Part shown: piece after piece, positions 8,630 through 17,156 of the stretch
Layout of the letters: each line of letters begins with the position of its first letter
How positions within the stretch are numbered: position 1 is the stretch's first letter
Assembly (NCBI GenBank): GCA_029439525.1
Contig: JAQFVJ010000003.1
Coordinates: forward strand, 1 to 32,699
Origin: Caballeronia sp. BR6202001591004
Lineage (GTDB): Bacteria > Pseudomonadota > Gammaproteobacteria > Burkholderiales > Burkholderiaceae
Reading direction: 5' to 3'
DNA: 32,699 nt
Translations under genes and position numbers: made by a program
Notes under the pieces: generated by a model
The model's database searches: none
What the model was told of the DNA's origin: nothing
What the model saw: only the letters and a program-made list of their open reading frames with translations

Positions 8630-9019
8630 ATGACGACAAAACGGCCACCGCGGCAAGAGTCCCCCGGACCATTGCGACGAATCCTGAGTTCCGCCTTCGC
8701 CATCTTCGAGACGCGCCTTGAACTCATCGGCATCGAGTTGCAGGAAGAGAAGGAGCGGCTCATCAGTATACTGTTTTTGGGACTCACCGCCATGATGCTC
8801 GCCATGATGGCGCTGATCTCGCTGACCGTGCTGATCGCGATCTTCTTCTGGGACACGCATCGTTGGCAGGCGCTCGGCGGCATCACTGCGCTGTATGCGC
8901 TGATCGCTAGCGGTTGCGGCCTGCGCGCACGCAGTAATCTGCGCAATACGCCCAACATGTTCGACAACACGCTCACCGAGTTCCGCAAGGATCGCGACGC
9001 GTTTCGCTCCCACAATTGA
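8630..9019 (+). CDS. YqjE-like inner-membrane protein (family annotated 'phage holin family')
   Basis: A 129-residue protein with the YqjE/Pfam 'phage holin family' pattern: a cytoplasmic start, an amphipathic stretch AFAIFETRLELIGIELQEEK (about residues 23-42), then two membrane segments around 45-70 (ILFLGLTAMMLAMMALISL) and 78-98 (ALGGITALYALIASGCG), and a charged tail. The length is normal and no stop or frameshift is seen. It usually follows a DUF883 gene and precedes a small basic protein, and that order is kept here. Despite the database label it is a chromosomal housekeeping family, not evidence of a prophage. Its biochemical role is unknown. Confidence 0.85.
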   Translation: MTTKRPPRQESPGPLRRILSSAFAIFETRLELIGIELQEEKERLISILFLGLTAMMLAMMALISLTVLIAIFFWDTHRWQALGGITALYALIASGCGLRARSNLRNTPNMFDNTLTEFRKDRDAFRSHN

Positions 9020-9061
9020 CGCGACAGCCCGCCTCTGAACCGATTCCCGAGCCCCGATCCC

Positions 9062-9529
9062 ATGAGCAAATCCGACGAAGCCTTCAAGGTGCCTCAGCGC
9101 AACAAGACGCAGAAACTGCGTACGGCACACATGCGCGCGCTGCGCAAGGAATTGCTGATCGCCCGCGCCGATGTCGAGCGCATGGAACTGCGTCAGGCGA
9201 CGCTCGACCTGCGCCAGTCCGTCACCCACTTCAGCTTCCTGCGTTTCCTGATGCCGAACCGCGGCAACTGTCGCTGGGGCAGCCGGCGCGGCGCATTGGG
9301 CGGCGGCATTCAGGACATCCTTAGCCAGTTGCTGGGCGGTGGTGGCGGCATCGGACTGCTGTTCAAGCAGTTCCCGATCATCGGCTCGCTGGCGTCGCTG
9401 GCGCTCACCAAGTCGGTTCGCACGACCGTCGTGCGCGGCGCAAAACCGATGCTCAAATGGGGCGGTCTGGGTCTCGCCGCGTGGGAAGGCTGGCGCATCT
9501 ATCAGCAGATGAAGACCAACACCCACTGA
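9062..9529 (+). CDS. DUF3318-like conserved protein
   Basis: A 155-residue protein beginning MSKSDEAFKVPQRNKTQKLR. An N-terminal helical, charged half contains ALRKELLIARADVERMELRQ. A glycine-rich linker (GGGIQDILSQLLGGGGGIG) and a moderately hydrophobic C-terminal half (FPIIGSLASLALTKSVRTTV, WGGLGLAAWEGWRIYQQM) follow. From memory this matches the DUF3318 proteins found behind yqjE-like genes in Burkholderiaceae. Its function is unknown, and association with the membrane seems likely from the C-terminal half. It is intact and starts 42 nt after yqjE, probably in the same operon. It converges on the dead minor-pilin operon. Confidence 0.75.
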   Translation: MSKSDEAFKVPQRNKTQKLRTAHMRALRKELLIARADVERMELRQATLDLRQSVTHFSFLRFLMPNRGNCRWGSRRGALGGGIQDILSQLLGGGGGIGLLFKQFPIIGSLASLALTKSVRTTVVRGAKPMLKWGGLGLAAWEGWRIYQQMKTNTH

Positions 9530-9579
9530 AACGTCCAACGACGCGGTCGACCTGACGGTTTTCTGACGCGTTCACATTC

Positions 9580-10021
9580 ATCCCCTGCCCCGCCCAGCAC
9601 GCGGACGACTGCGCCGGGTCGAGCGGCGATGTCGCGTGATTGACGCGATTGCTGCGCAGACCGGTCGCATCGATCACGAAGGTGCCGCAGGCGTCATCCT
9701 GCATAGAACCGGAATCGGCGGGCGCGGCTTCGATCGTATAGCCGCCGTTGGTGAGAATTCAGGCGCTATCGTGAGTTTTGTAGATCGCTGCGCCGTTCGA
9801 TGGCACCTGATCCAGCCCCAGTGTGTCCATCGTGTTAAGTGTCTGCGCGAGCCCGTTTCCACGTACTGCACCGCGCGCAGAAGCGCCGCGGCGGCATCCA
9901 GCCGATGCCCCTTCGCCACGTGCGTGCGATACGCGGGCAATGCATACATCGTGATGACGGCAGCCACGCCGAGCGCGATCATCAATTCGAGCAAGCTGAA
10001 ACCGTTCTTCGGTCTGCGCAT
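9580..10021 (-). pseudogene. pilE: Type IV minor pilin PilE-like, frameshifted
   Basis: Start ATG 10021 gives MRRPKNGFSLLELMIALGVA, a classic type IV prepilin leader with cleavage after Gly, Phe+1 and Glu+5, followed by MYALPAYRTHVAKGHRLDAA. The frame is lost around 9850-9750. The normal C-terminus reappears in another frame as MQDDACGTFVIDATGLRSNR with CWAGQG near 9585, where the protein should end. It is last in the broken fimT-pilV-pilW-pilX-pilE cluster. These minor pilins prime and tip the type IV pilus. The exact stop is uncertain. Confidence 0.82.
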
Positions 10022-10034
10022 GTCGATCCCTTTC

Positions 10035-10509
10035 TCAAAACGGTTTGGCGACAACGCGCCGCCAGTGTGATCCAGCGGCATCGACGCGCAGTTGCAACCA
10101 TGCCTCGGAATCCGCGTTCAGGCCGAATCCGCGAGCGGTGATGAGATACAACGCACCTGTCGCCTGCGCATAAGTTTCGATCCGACATTGAGGCGCGCGC
10201 CGCGCATACGATCATTCGGCGAACGGCGCGAAGGCACGCGTGGACGCGCCTTCGAACCACGCCTTGCTACGCCACGACGACGGCTCCTGATCGAGCACGC
10301 CGGTGACTGGAAGCGCGGCGTCGAGCATTCGGCTGCATCGGATCAATGCGCTGTCCGCCGCGTGACAGGCCTGCACACGCTCGCGCGATGCCACCATCGT
10401 GCGTGCCGAGCGATGCCTGCAGCCACGCGCTCGCGGTGACGAGCATCATCGCGGCGAGCAGGAGGACAATCGGCAGCACAGTGCCGCGCGAGGTCGAACG
10501 GCGCTTCAT
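10035..10509 (-). pseudogene. pilX: Type IV pilus assembly protein PilX, frameshifted
   Basis: The start MKRRSTSRGTVLPIVLLLAA and MMLVTASAWLQASLG match the PilX N-terminal hydrophobic domain. Later pieces lie in other frames: FHAADSALIRCSRMLDA-type text (here ACHAADSALIRCSRMLDA), TGVLDQEPSSWRSKAWFEGA and STRAFAPFAE. The tail APQCRIETYAQATGALYLIT and ARGFGLNADSEAWLQLRV ends VVAKPF at 10035. At least two frameshifts separate them. Its ATG overlaps the pilW stop (TCAT at 10506-10509 on the plus strand), which shows the original translational coupling. Confidence 0.83.
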
Positions 10510-11164
10510 GCGTCACCTCGCGCCTCGGCAGCCAGCGAATTGCGGATCGTGACGTGGCGCCAGAACGCCTGATGTGTGCGCCCGTCCTCAGCAACGACAT
10601 CGCACCCGCGCAATCGACGTAGCCCGCTTTGCGCTTCGTCTGGTTCAGATAACCGCGCACCGCAGATATCGGCGGCGTACACGTAAGACCAGCGCTCGCG
10701 TGAAATCGCCGGCGCATCGACGGCGCTCGACGATCCCGCGAGCCAGTACGTCACGCGAATCTTCTCGATGCCTTCCACGAGCGGTTGCGCCTGCTTTCCG
10801 CTTCCTTCGCAGTACAGTTCCGGTTCGCCGCTCGACGTGCTGGGCTTTGCGTAAAAACGGTTCGTCACGAGGCCATCGGTGACGGCTTGACCAAGGCAGT
10901 CGGTCGGCGCGCCGCCGGACGTCGGCCAGGTAGACACGGTGTCTGCAGAATAGCGCACCTGCATGCCGATCGACTCGAAAGCGACTCGCACGACGCCGAG
11001 CCATCCGCGCCGATCACGCGTCCCTGAAAGCAATCGAAGAGCGCGGCGTCGGTCGCGCGATCGAACGCCACACGTTGCGCGCGATACATCGACAGCAACC
11101 CCGCCACGATCAACAAGCCCAGCGCGAGCGCAATCGTGAGTTCGAGCAACTTGTGACCACGCAT
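10506..11164 (-). pseudogene. pilW: Type IV pilus assembly protein PilW, frameshifted with internal deletion
   Basis: Start ATG 11164 gives MRGHKLLELTIALALGLLIV and SMYRAQRVAFDRATDAALFD, a prepilin-type N-terminus with Glu+5. A stretch seems deleted after DAALFD, since the sequence jumps almost directly to CFQGRVIGADGSASCESL. Frames change near 10970. The body MQVRYSADTVSTWPTSGGAP, LGQAVTDGLVTNRFYAKPS, EPELYCEGSGKQAQPLVEGI and EKIRVTYWLAG is readable. A further disturbed stretch around 10650 precedes the end AFWRHVTIRNSLA. It clearly cannot encode a working PilW. Confidence 0.83.
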
Positions 11165-11181
11165 AAGGATCGAATGCCTTT

Positions 11182-11567
11182 TCATCTTGCAAACGCCACG
11201 GCAATGCATGATGCAAGCGGCTTTGACTGCGGCTCGGGGCAGAGATCGCCGCCGTCTTCCGCATGCCAACTGACTGCGACGACACGCACACCATCGGCGC
11301 AATCCGTCATGGCGACATCGCCATCGGGGAGCATGGCCAACGCGCGCGCCATTGCGACACCGCCGTCGCGCGATCCACGTCGCTGCGAATACTCTCGATG
11401 AGTACGGCACGCTCACGCACGAGCGCCATGCGTTCACTGCGCGCCAGCGCGCTTTGCACGGCGATCATCCCGAGTGCCGTGATGGGCGTAAGCGACAGCG
11501 CGATCATCACTTTGAGCAGCGAATCGCCGTGATTCGAACGCCGCCGTGTCCGACGCTCCGCATGCAC
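11182..11567 (-). pseudogene. pilV: Type IV pilus modification protein PilV, frameshifted
   Basis: The N-terminal prepilin motif is GDSLLKVMIALSLTPITALG and MIAVQSALARSERMALVRER. The conserved Glu+5 of the mature pilin is Lys here (AAA, complement of 11511-11513). After SIRSDVDRATAV the frame is lost. QWRARWPCSPMAMSP ends early, and the expected tail (CADGVRVVAVSWHAEDGGDL, then PLASCIAVAFAR) is found in another frame, ending at 11182. The start is uncertain: a GTG at 11567 is in frame and overlaps the fimT tail. Confidence 0.8.
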
Positions 11568-12073
11568 CGATCGAAATACGCGCGCGTCTGCCGGCCGCGA
11601 GCCGGATACAGCGCCACGTCGCCGCATTCGCCGATCCATCCGCGCTGCGTGGCGCGAGAGAAGTCGAAGCTGCGAAAGCCGCCGATCACCTGCCCGGACG
11701 GCGGCGTGAACGACAGTTCGGTCGATGCATCACGGACACCGATGTCATCGCGGACTGTACGCGTAAGAGCATCGGCGAGCCGTCGCGCGGTCGACGAATA
11801 CGCCCCAGCCGCAAGACCAGTCCGTCGCGCCGTTATCGCACGCCTTGCCACCCGTGAGGCAATAACGTGCCGCATCGAGATTCTGCACAACGTGACGCCG
11901 TACGCCGCGACGCACGGCTTCCGCGCGCAAGCGACAACGTCGAGAACAACGCGCGCGCATCAACGTGATCGCGCGTCTGCCACGCGAAGAACGAAGGCGG
12001 TCACGAACGCGGCGACGATCGCCATCACGACGAGCACCACGCAAAGCTCGAGCAAAGTGAAACCGCGAGTCAT
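11507..12073 (-). pseudogene. fimT: GspH/FimT-family pseudopilin, frameshifted
   Basis: Start ATG 12073 gives MTRGFTLLELCVVLVVMAIV, a perfect pseudopilin leader. The frame breaks after about 30 codons. The next frame carries AEAVRRGVRRHVVQNLDAA, YCLTGGKACDNGATDW and SCGWGVFVDRA. A third frame carries DDIGVRDASTELSFTPPSGQ and VIGGFRSFDF, and the C-terminus CMRSVGHGGVRITAIRCSK stops at 11507. It heads the minor-pilin cluster, about 200 nt downstream of nrdR. FimT-like pseudopilins can also take part in DNA uptake in naturally competent bacteria. Confidence 0.82.
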
Positions 12074-12270
12074 CAGCATCCCCTATCGATCGAATCGAAT
12101 CGATGCCCAATCTAGCGGCTTCGATCGCGTTCCGCCATTAGCCGAATGGCTAGTCCGAGTGGCTAGTTCGAATGGCCAGGCCGTTCGGCTGACTGTTCAG
12201 CGAGGACGCACGACGGCAGACTCGCCGGACGAACGATTGAAACGATCTGGGAGAAACGATGCGGAAAAAA

Positions 12271-12753
12271 TCAGCGCTTGCGCGAAGGCATCTTCTTGGG
12301 CGCTGCGCGGCGGAACTCGTCGAGCACGTCTTCAAATTCGGAGACGTCCTCAAAACGCTTGTAGACGGATGCGAAACGCACGTAAGCGATGGTATCGAGC
12401 TGACGCAGCTCGTTCATCACAAGTTCGCCGAGACGTTCGCTCTGGATTTCGCGCTCGCCTGTGCCGAGCAACTGATATTCGATGCGCGATGCCGCGGCAT
12501 CGATCGCGTCCGCGGCGACGGGACGCTTGCGCAGCGCGAGCTGCATGCTCGCGACGATCTTGCGGCGATCGAACTCGACACGCGTGCCGTCCTTCTTGAC
12601 GACGGACGGCAGCGCGAGTTCGACGCGTTCATACGTGGTGAAGCGCTTGTCGCAAGACGGACAGCGTCTTCGTCGCCGGATGGCCACGCCATCCTCCGAC
12701 ACGCGAGAATCCACGACCTGGGTGTCTTCGTGTCGGCAGAATGGGCAGCGCAT
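12271..12753 (-). CDS. nrdR: Transcriptional repressor NrdR
   Basis: A 160-residue, full-length NrdR, the ATP/dATP-sensing repressor of ribonucleotide reductase genes. The N-terminal zinc ribbon is visible as [17 protein letters not shown] and [20 protein letters not shown], with both CxxC pairs. It is followed by the ATP-cone domain ([47 protein letters not shown]). The gene starts 21 nt after the glyA stop, so the two are almost certainly cotranscribed, a common arrangement in beta-proteobacteria. It is fully intact, unlike the pilin genes immediately downstream. Confidence 0.96.
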   Translation of the reverse strand: MRCPFCRHEDTQVVDSRVSEDGVAIRRRRRCPSCDKRFTTYERVELALPSVVKKDGTRVEFDRRKIVASMQLALRKRPVAADAIDAAASRIEYQLLGTGEREIQSERLGELVMNELRQLDTIAYVRFASVYKRFEDVSEFEDVLDEFRRAAPKKMPSRKR

Positions 12754-12774
12754 CTGGGCTTGTGGGCGAAGAGA

Positions 12775-14022
12775 TTAACGATAGACTGGGAAGCTCTTGG
12801 TCAGCTCGGCCACTTGCGTGCGCACGCGTTCGAGGTTCGCCTGATCTTCCGGATTGTCGAGCACATCGGCGATCAGATTGCCGACGATCTCCGCTTCCTT
12901 CGTGCCGAAGCCGCGCGTGGTCATCGCGGGCGAACCCAGACGCACGCCGCTCGTGACGAAGGGCTTTTCCGGATCGTTCGGAATCGCGTTCTTATTGACC
13001 GTGATATGCGCGGCGCCCAGCACGGCTTCCGCTGCCTTGCCGGTGATGTTCTTGGCGCGCAGATCGACCAGCATCACGTGGCTTTCCGTACGGCCCGACA
13101 CGATGCGCAGACCACGCTTGACCAGCGTCCCCGCCAGCACACGCGCGTTTTCAACCACGGCTTGCTGATATGCCTTGAACTCCGGCGACAGCGCTTCCTT
13201 GAACGCCACCGCCTTCGCCGCGATCACGTGCATGAGCGGGCCGCCCTGAATGCCTGGGAAGATCGCCGAGTTGATCTGCTTCTCGAACTCAGCCTTCATC
13301 AGAATGACGCCACCGCGCGGGCCACGCAGGCTCTTGTGCGTGGTCGTCGTGACAAAATCGGCGTGCGGCACCGGATTCGGATACACGCCCGCCGCGACCA
13401 GACCCGCGTAGTGCGCCATGTCGACCATGAAGTACGCACCGACCGCCTTCGCGATCTTCGTCATGCGCTCGAAATCGATCTTCAGCGCAAACGCCGATGC
13501 GCCCGCGACGATCAGCTTCGGCTTGTTCTCTTGCGCGAGCTTTTCGAGCGTATCGTAGTCGATGTCTTCGGCTTCGTTCAAGCCGTAGCTCACGACGTTG
13601 AACCACTTGCCCGACATATTGACCGGCGAGCCGTGCGTCAGGTGACCGCCTTCGGCGAGACTCATGCCCATGATCGTGTCGCCCGGCTTGAGCACGGCGA
13701 AAAACACGCCCTGATTGGCCTGCGAGCCGGAATTCGGCTGCACGTTCGCGGCTTCGGCGCCGAACAGTTGCGTCACGCGATCGATCGCCAGTTGCTCGAC
13801 GATATCCACGTACTCGCAACCGCCGTAGTAGCGCTTGCCGGGATAGCCTTCGGCGTACTTGTTGGTAAGTTGCGAACCTTGCGCGGCCATCACGGCTGAC
13901 GAGGTGTAGTTTTCCGACGCGATCAACTCGATGTGGTCTTCCTGGCGGCAATTTTCCTGCTCGATCGCTGTCAGCAATTCGGGATCCACGTTGGCGAGGG
14001 TGCTTTCGGCTCTGTCAAACAT
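12775..14022 (-). CDS. glyA: Serine hydroxymethyltransferase
   Basis: A 415-residue GlyA, which interconverts serine and glycine while charging tetrahydrofolate with a one-carbon unit. Family landmarks are all present: the start [97 protein letters not shown], and [15 protein letters not shown] with the lysine that binds pyridoxal phosphate. The C-terminus [15 protein letters not shown] is normal. Length matches the family and no damage is seen. It leads a glyA-nrdR transcript on the minus strand. Confidence 0.97.
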   Translation of the reverse strand: MFDRAESTLANVDPELLTAIEQENCRQEDHIELIASENYTSSAVMAAQGSQLTNKYAEGYPGKRYYGGCEYVDIVEQLAIDRVTQLFGAEAANVQPNSGSQANQGVFFAVLKPGDTIMGMSLAEGGHLTHGSPVNMSGKWFNVVSYGLNEAEDIDYDTLEKLAQENKPKLIVAGASAFALKIDFERMTKIAKAVGAYFMVDMAHYAGLVAAGVYPNPVPHADFVTTTTHKSLRGPRGGVILMKAEFEKQINSAIFPGIQGGPLMHVIAAKAVAFKEALSPEFKAYQQAVVENARVLAGTLVKRGLRIVSGRTESHVMLVDLRAKNITGKAAEAVLGAAHITVNKNAIPNDPEKPFVTSGVRLGSPAMTTRGFGTKEAEIVGNLIADVLDNPEDQANLERVRTQVAELTKSFPVYR

Positions 14023-14499
14023 ACGTTTTCCATTAGATCAAAACAGGTTGGCTGGGTCACGCGTATGCGAACTCGACTGGAAACCGATGGAGTCCAGCCG
14101 CGGCGGATGAGGAATGAATCTGGATTCGCGGAACGGACAACCACCGGCAGCGCTACATCGGCGCGCGGATCTCAGCTGCCCAGGCGAACGGCAAAACGAC
14201 GCTCCGCGCTTCCTGGTGGGTCGCTCCACCCTGGATCCGAAGATCCTATCGCCAGTCACGCGGGGCTTGAACGTTGTAGTGTAATGGGCAGCTGTCCTTT
14301 AGGCAACAGCGCGCCGGGGCGGTTCGAGCACGCTTTCAACCAATCAGTTTTCGTCGATAAAGCACGATCGTTCTCACCCGTCGAAACGCCCGCCGTCGCT
14401 TGCCGCAATGCATCAATGGAAGTAACCTTTGCGCCGTTGCCCGAGGCCCGTCCGCACGCGGTCCGGACTCGCCCACTTTTCTGCCTCCGTAGTCCACTC
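14023..14499. other. Intergenic region between glyA and the ydfG pseudogene
   Basis: A divergent promoter region of about 480 nt. A plus-strand frame covers part of it but shows no family features. I looked for a riboswitch-like glycine aptamer before glyA and did not find its conserved core. No clear -35/-10 pair was found. Confidence 0.4.
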
Positions 14500-15252
14500 A
14501 TGATCTTTTCGTCACCGGCGCGTCCGCCGAATTCGGCATTGCCATCACCCGTACCTTCGTCAAGAGCGGCCATCGCGTCATCGCGGCGGCGCGCCGCAAG
14601 GAGCGTCTCGTCGCGCTGTCCGCCCAAGCTCGGCGACGCGCTGCTGCCGCTCAAACTCGACGTGCGCGATGAAAACGCCGTCCGCAACGCCATCGCCTCG
14701 CTGCCCGAGGCGTTCTCGCAAATCGACGTACTCACCAACAATGCCGGCCTTGCGCTCGGCATGGAACCGGCGCAGCGCGCAAACCTGACGACTGGAAGAA
14801 CATGATCGAGACCAACTGCACGGGTCTCGTGACCGTCACGCACGCGATCCTGCCCGGCATGGTCGAGCGCAATCGCCGACACGTGTTCAATATGCGCTCG
14901 GTCGCAGGCACCCATCCGTATATCGGTCGGCGGCAATGTCTACGGCACGACCAAGGCGGTTCGTGCGCCAGTTCAGCCTGAATTTGCGCGCGGACATCGC
15001 CGGGACGGCGCTGCGCATGACCGATATCGAGCCGGGCCTCGTCGGCGGCACCGAGTTTTCAAACGTTCGCTTTAAGGGCGACGATGCCAAGGCCGAATCG
15101 GTCTACAACAACGTGCAGGCGCTCACGCCGGAAGACATCGCCGACGCGAGATTTACTGGATCGCCACGCGCCCGGCGCACGTGAATATCAACGCCATCGA
15201 GATGATGCCGATCGCCCAGAGCTTTGCATCGTTGCAAATTTACCGCGGCTGA
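14500..15252 (+). pseudogene. ydfG: YdfG-like short-chain dehydrogenase (3-hydroxy acid dehydrogenase), frameshifted
   Basis: An NADP-dependent short-chain dehydrogenase resembling YdfG, which acts on 3-hydroxy acids and malonic semialdehyde. Start ATG 14500 gives MIF, then a shift; VTGASAEFGIAITRTFVKSG carries the cofactor motif in another frame. The body LLPLKLDVRDENAVRNAIAS, FSQIDVLTNNAGLALGMEPA, TNCTGLVTVTHAILPGMVER, FVRQFSLNLRADIAGTALRM and IEPGLVGGTEFSNVRFKGDD is strewn over three frames. The catalytic region reads RSVAG and VYGTTKA, with frameshifts near 14790, 14920, 14960 and 15150. It ends INAIEMMPIAQSFAS...YRG at 15252. At least five indels mean no functional protein. Confidence 0.88.
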
Positions 15253-15272
15253 TTCCCAGATCGACTGAGGAT

Positions 15273-15303
15273 TTGGCGATGCCGCTTCGGATTCTAGTAA
15301 AAT
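15273..15303 (+). promoter_or_regulatory. Possible promoter of the ybgC-tol operon
   Basis: TTGGCG (15273-15278) and TAAAAT (15298-15303) are separated by 19 nt and sit about 75 nt upstream of the ybgC start. The -35 match is partial and the spacing is long, so this is only a candidate. Confidence 0.35.
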
Positions 15304-15378
15304 ATTGAAAATGAGTATCTGTCAAAAAGCTAGCCGGAGCGGGCAGAACAGCCCCTGCGCGAGCGGAGCATTGCCAAG

Positions 15379-15846
15379 GTGAGCGATCCGTTGATTTTCG
15401 AGTGGCCGATTCGGGTGTATTACGAAGACACCGACGCCGGCGGCATAGTCTTCTACGCGAACTACCTGAAGTTCTTCGAGCGGGCACGCACCGAATGGCT
15501 GCGCGCGTGCGGCATCGATCAGCAGCGCCTTTCCGAATCGGACGGCATCGTGTTCGTCGTGCGGAGAACCGCGATCGAATACGCATCGCCCGCGCATCTG
15601 GACAACATGATCCGTGTCGTCAGCCGCATCGATCGCCTTGGCCGCGCATCGGTGGATTTTCATCAAGAAGCGTGGCGCGACGGCGTCCTGCTCGCGAGCG
15701 GCGATATCCGCATCGCGTCGGTGGATCGCGAGTCGATTCGACCCGCCGCCGTGCCGGATGCCGTGCTCAAAAGATTGCGATGCGGCCCGCATGAGTCGCA
15801 GGCCGCATCGGCGAATTGTGCGAACGCAAACGCGAACTCGAATTGA
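15379..15846 (+). CDS. ybgC: Tol-Pal-associated acyl-CoA thioesterase YbgC
   Basis: A 155-residue hot-dog-fold thioesterase encoded at the head of the tol-pal operon, as in most proteobacteria. The motif VYYEDTDAGGIVFYANYLKF carries the catalytic Asp, followed by FFERARTEWLRACGI. Later conserved regions are VVRRTAIEYASPAHLDNMIR and VDFHQEAWRDGVLLASGDIR. The start is GTG 15379, with GGAG at 15365-15368. The C-terminal tail is Ala/Asn-rich and extends slightly past the fold. The family hydrolyses acyl-CoA and is linked to phospholipid metabolism at the inner membrane. The gene is intact. Confidence 0.95.
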   Translation: MSDPLIFEWPIRVYYEDTDAGGIVFYANYLKFFERARTEWLRACGIDQQRLSESDGIVFVVRRTAIEYASPAHLDNMIRVVSRIDRLGRASVDFHQEAWRDGVLLASGDIRIASVDRESIRPAAVPDAVLKRLRCGPHESQAASANCANANANSN

Positions 15847-15979
15847 AGCCACGATGAGCGCCGCGCACGTCCTGACGACAGCAACGAACGAACGGACGGA
15901 AGCACGCGGGTTCAGGCGAATTCTCAGCTTTCTATATTTTTACATCAAGATCACGAAAAACTGACGCGCCTTTGACCGG

Positions 15980-16018
15980 ACGCCCGTCCTTTATGGGCGT
16001 ACCAGCAGACCTTTATGG
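15980..16018 (+). promoter_or_regulatory. Hairpin and direct repeat at the tolQ start
   Basis: ACGCCC (15980-15985) can pair with GGGCGT (15995-16000) just before the tolQ start codon. The 9-mer CCTTTATGG occurs twice, at 15988-15996 and 16010-16018; the second copy contains the tolQ ATG. The first copy contains an out-of-frame ATG. This could tune tolQ initiation, or it could be an accidental duplication. Confidence 0.35.
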
Positions 16019-16692
16019 AAAACACACAAGACCTGTCGATCGTTTCTCTCGTCATTCACGCGAGCCTGCTCGCGCAGGCCGTGATGGCGCTGCTGCTGCT
16101 GCTGTCTCTGCTGTCGTGGACGTTCATTTTCCGCAAGTGGTTCGTCATTCGCCGCGCGCGCGCGCAGACCGAGCGCTTCGAACGCGAATTCTGGTCCGGC
16201 GGCGACCTGCAGGCGCTTTATCAGAGCGCGGCCAACAACCGCCATTCCATCGGTGCGCTGGAGCGTATTTTCGAATCCGGCGTGCGCGAATTCCTGAAGG
16301 GCAAGGAGCGCCGCATCACCGATCCGGGCGCGATTCTCGACGGTTCGCGCCGTGCAATGCGCGCCGCGTTCCAGCGTGAAATGGATGTGCTCGAGGCGAA
16401 TCTCGCGTTTCTCGCATCGGTCGGTTCGGTCAGTCCGTATATCGGTCTGTTCGGTACGGTGTGTGGGATCGTGAATTCCTTCCGCGGACTCGCCAACGTG
16501 CAGCAGGCAACCCTCGCGAACGTCGCGCCGGGTATCGCGGAAGCGCTGGTCGCTACCGCGATCGGTCTGTTCGCCGCGATTCCGGCCGTGGTCGCGTACA
16601 ATCGCTACGCGCACGATATCGACCGTCTGGCGATCCGCTTCGAGACTTTCATCGAAGAGTTCTCGAACATTCTCCAGCGCCAGGCGCACTAA
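16015..16692 (+). CDS. tolQ: Tol-Pal system protein TolQ
   Basis: A 225-residue inner-membrane proton-channel subunit that, with TolR, powers TolA movement across the periplasm during cell division. Three membrane segments are visible: residues ~13-38 (LLAQAVMALLLLLSLLSW), ~125-155 (LAFLASVGSVSPYIGLFGTV), and ~172-195 (LVATAIGLFAAIPAVVAYN). A large cytoplasmic loop lies between the first two. The conserved Thr/Gly patches typical of MotA/TolQ/ExbB proteins are present. Start ATG 16015 fits the family N-terminus, though no strong Shine-Dalgarno precedes it. It is intact, with tolR 20 nt downstream. Confidence 0.96.
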   Translation: MENTQDLSIVSLVIHASLLAQAVMALLLLLSLLSWTFIFRKWFVIRRARAQTERFEREFWSGGDLQALYQSAANNRHSIGALERIFESGVREFLKGKERRITDPGAILDGSRRAMRAAFQREMDVLEANLAFLASVGSVSPYIGLFGTVCGIVNSFRGLANVQQATLANVAPGIAEALVATAIGLFAAIPAVVAYNRYAHDIDRLAIRFETFIEEFSNILQRQAH

Positions 16693-16712
16693 TAACGTAA
16701 CAGGAGCGAGCG

Positions 16713-17156
16713 ATGGCAGGCCCGATTCGTTCAAGCATGCGCGGCAGTTCGCGCCGCGCGATGGCCGACATCAACGTCGTGCCGTACATCGACGTGATGC
16801 TCGTGCTGCTGGTCATCTTCATGGTGACCGCGCCGCTCGTGTCGCCTTCGATCATCAATCTGCCGTCGGTCGGCAACGCGCAGCCGCAGGAACAGCCACC
16901 GCCGATCGTCATCAACATCAAGGCGGATAGCAGTATGACCGTGCGTTACAAGGATGACAGCGGCGCCTCGCAAGAGCAGAAAATGACCAAGGGCGATCTC
17001 AACACCTTCGTGTTGAACCGTCAGGAGACGCATCCTGACCAGCCGGTCGTCATCGCAGCGGACAAGACGGTGAAGTACGAGGCCGTCATGAACGTAATGT
17101 CGGATATGAAAGCACGCGGCGTCAAGCGCGTCGGATTACTCGTCAAATCGCAATGA
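16713..17156 (+). CDS. tolR: Tol-Pal system protein TolR
   Basis: A 147-residue ExbD/TolR-family protein. A short cytoplasmic N-terminus (SMRGSSRRAMADINVVPYID) leads into a single membrane helix, VMLVLLVIFMVTAPLV. The conserved Asp of PYIDVML, the proton-carrying residue that pairs with the TolQ channel, is present. The periplasmic domain (VVIAADKTVKYEAVMNVMSD) is normal. An AGGAG lies upstream of the ATG. Its stop codon overlaps the tolA start (ATGA at 17153-17156), which indicates translational coupling. Confidence 0.96.
   Translation: MAGPIRSSMRGSSRRAMADINVVPYIDVMLVLLVIFMVTAPLVSPSIINLPSVGNAQPQEQPPPIVINIKADSSMTVRYKDDSGASQEQKMTKGDLNTFVLNRQETHPDQPVVIAADKTVKYEAVMNVMSDMKARGVKRVGLLVKSQ

Noticed and set aside
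8630-9019. Prophage holin
   Set aside because: The family is named 'phage holin' in databases, but this YqjE-type gene sits in a chromosomal cluster and no other phage gene is present.
12259-13899. A 546-codon open frame on the plus strand opposite glyA and nrdR
   Set aside because: It is the antisense shadow of two well-conserved minus-strand genes; Arg/His/Asp-rich composition and no family features.
14023-14499. A riboswitch upstream of glyA
   Set aside because: I looked for a glycine aptamer core and found none; the region has no strongly paired conserved structure that I could recognise.
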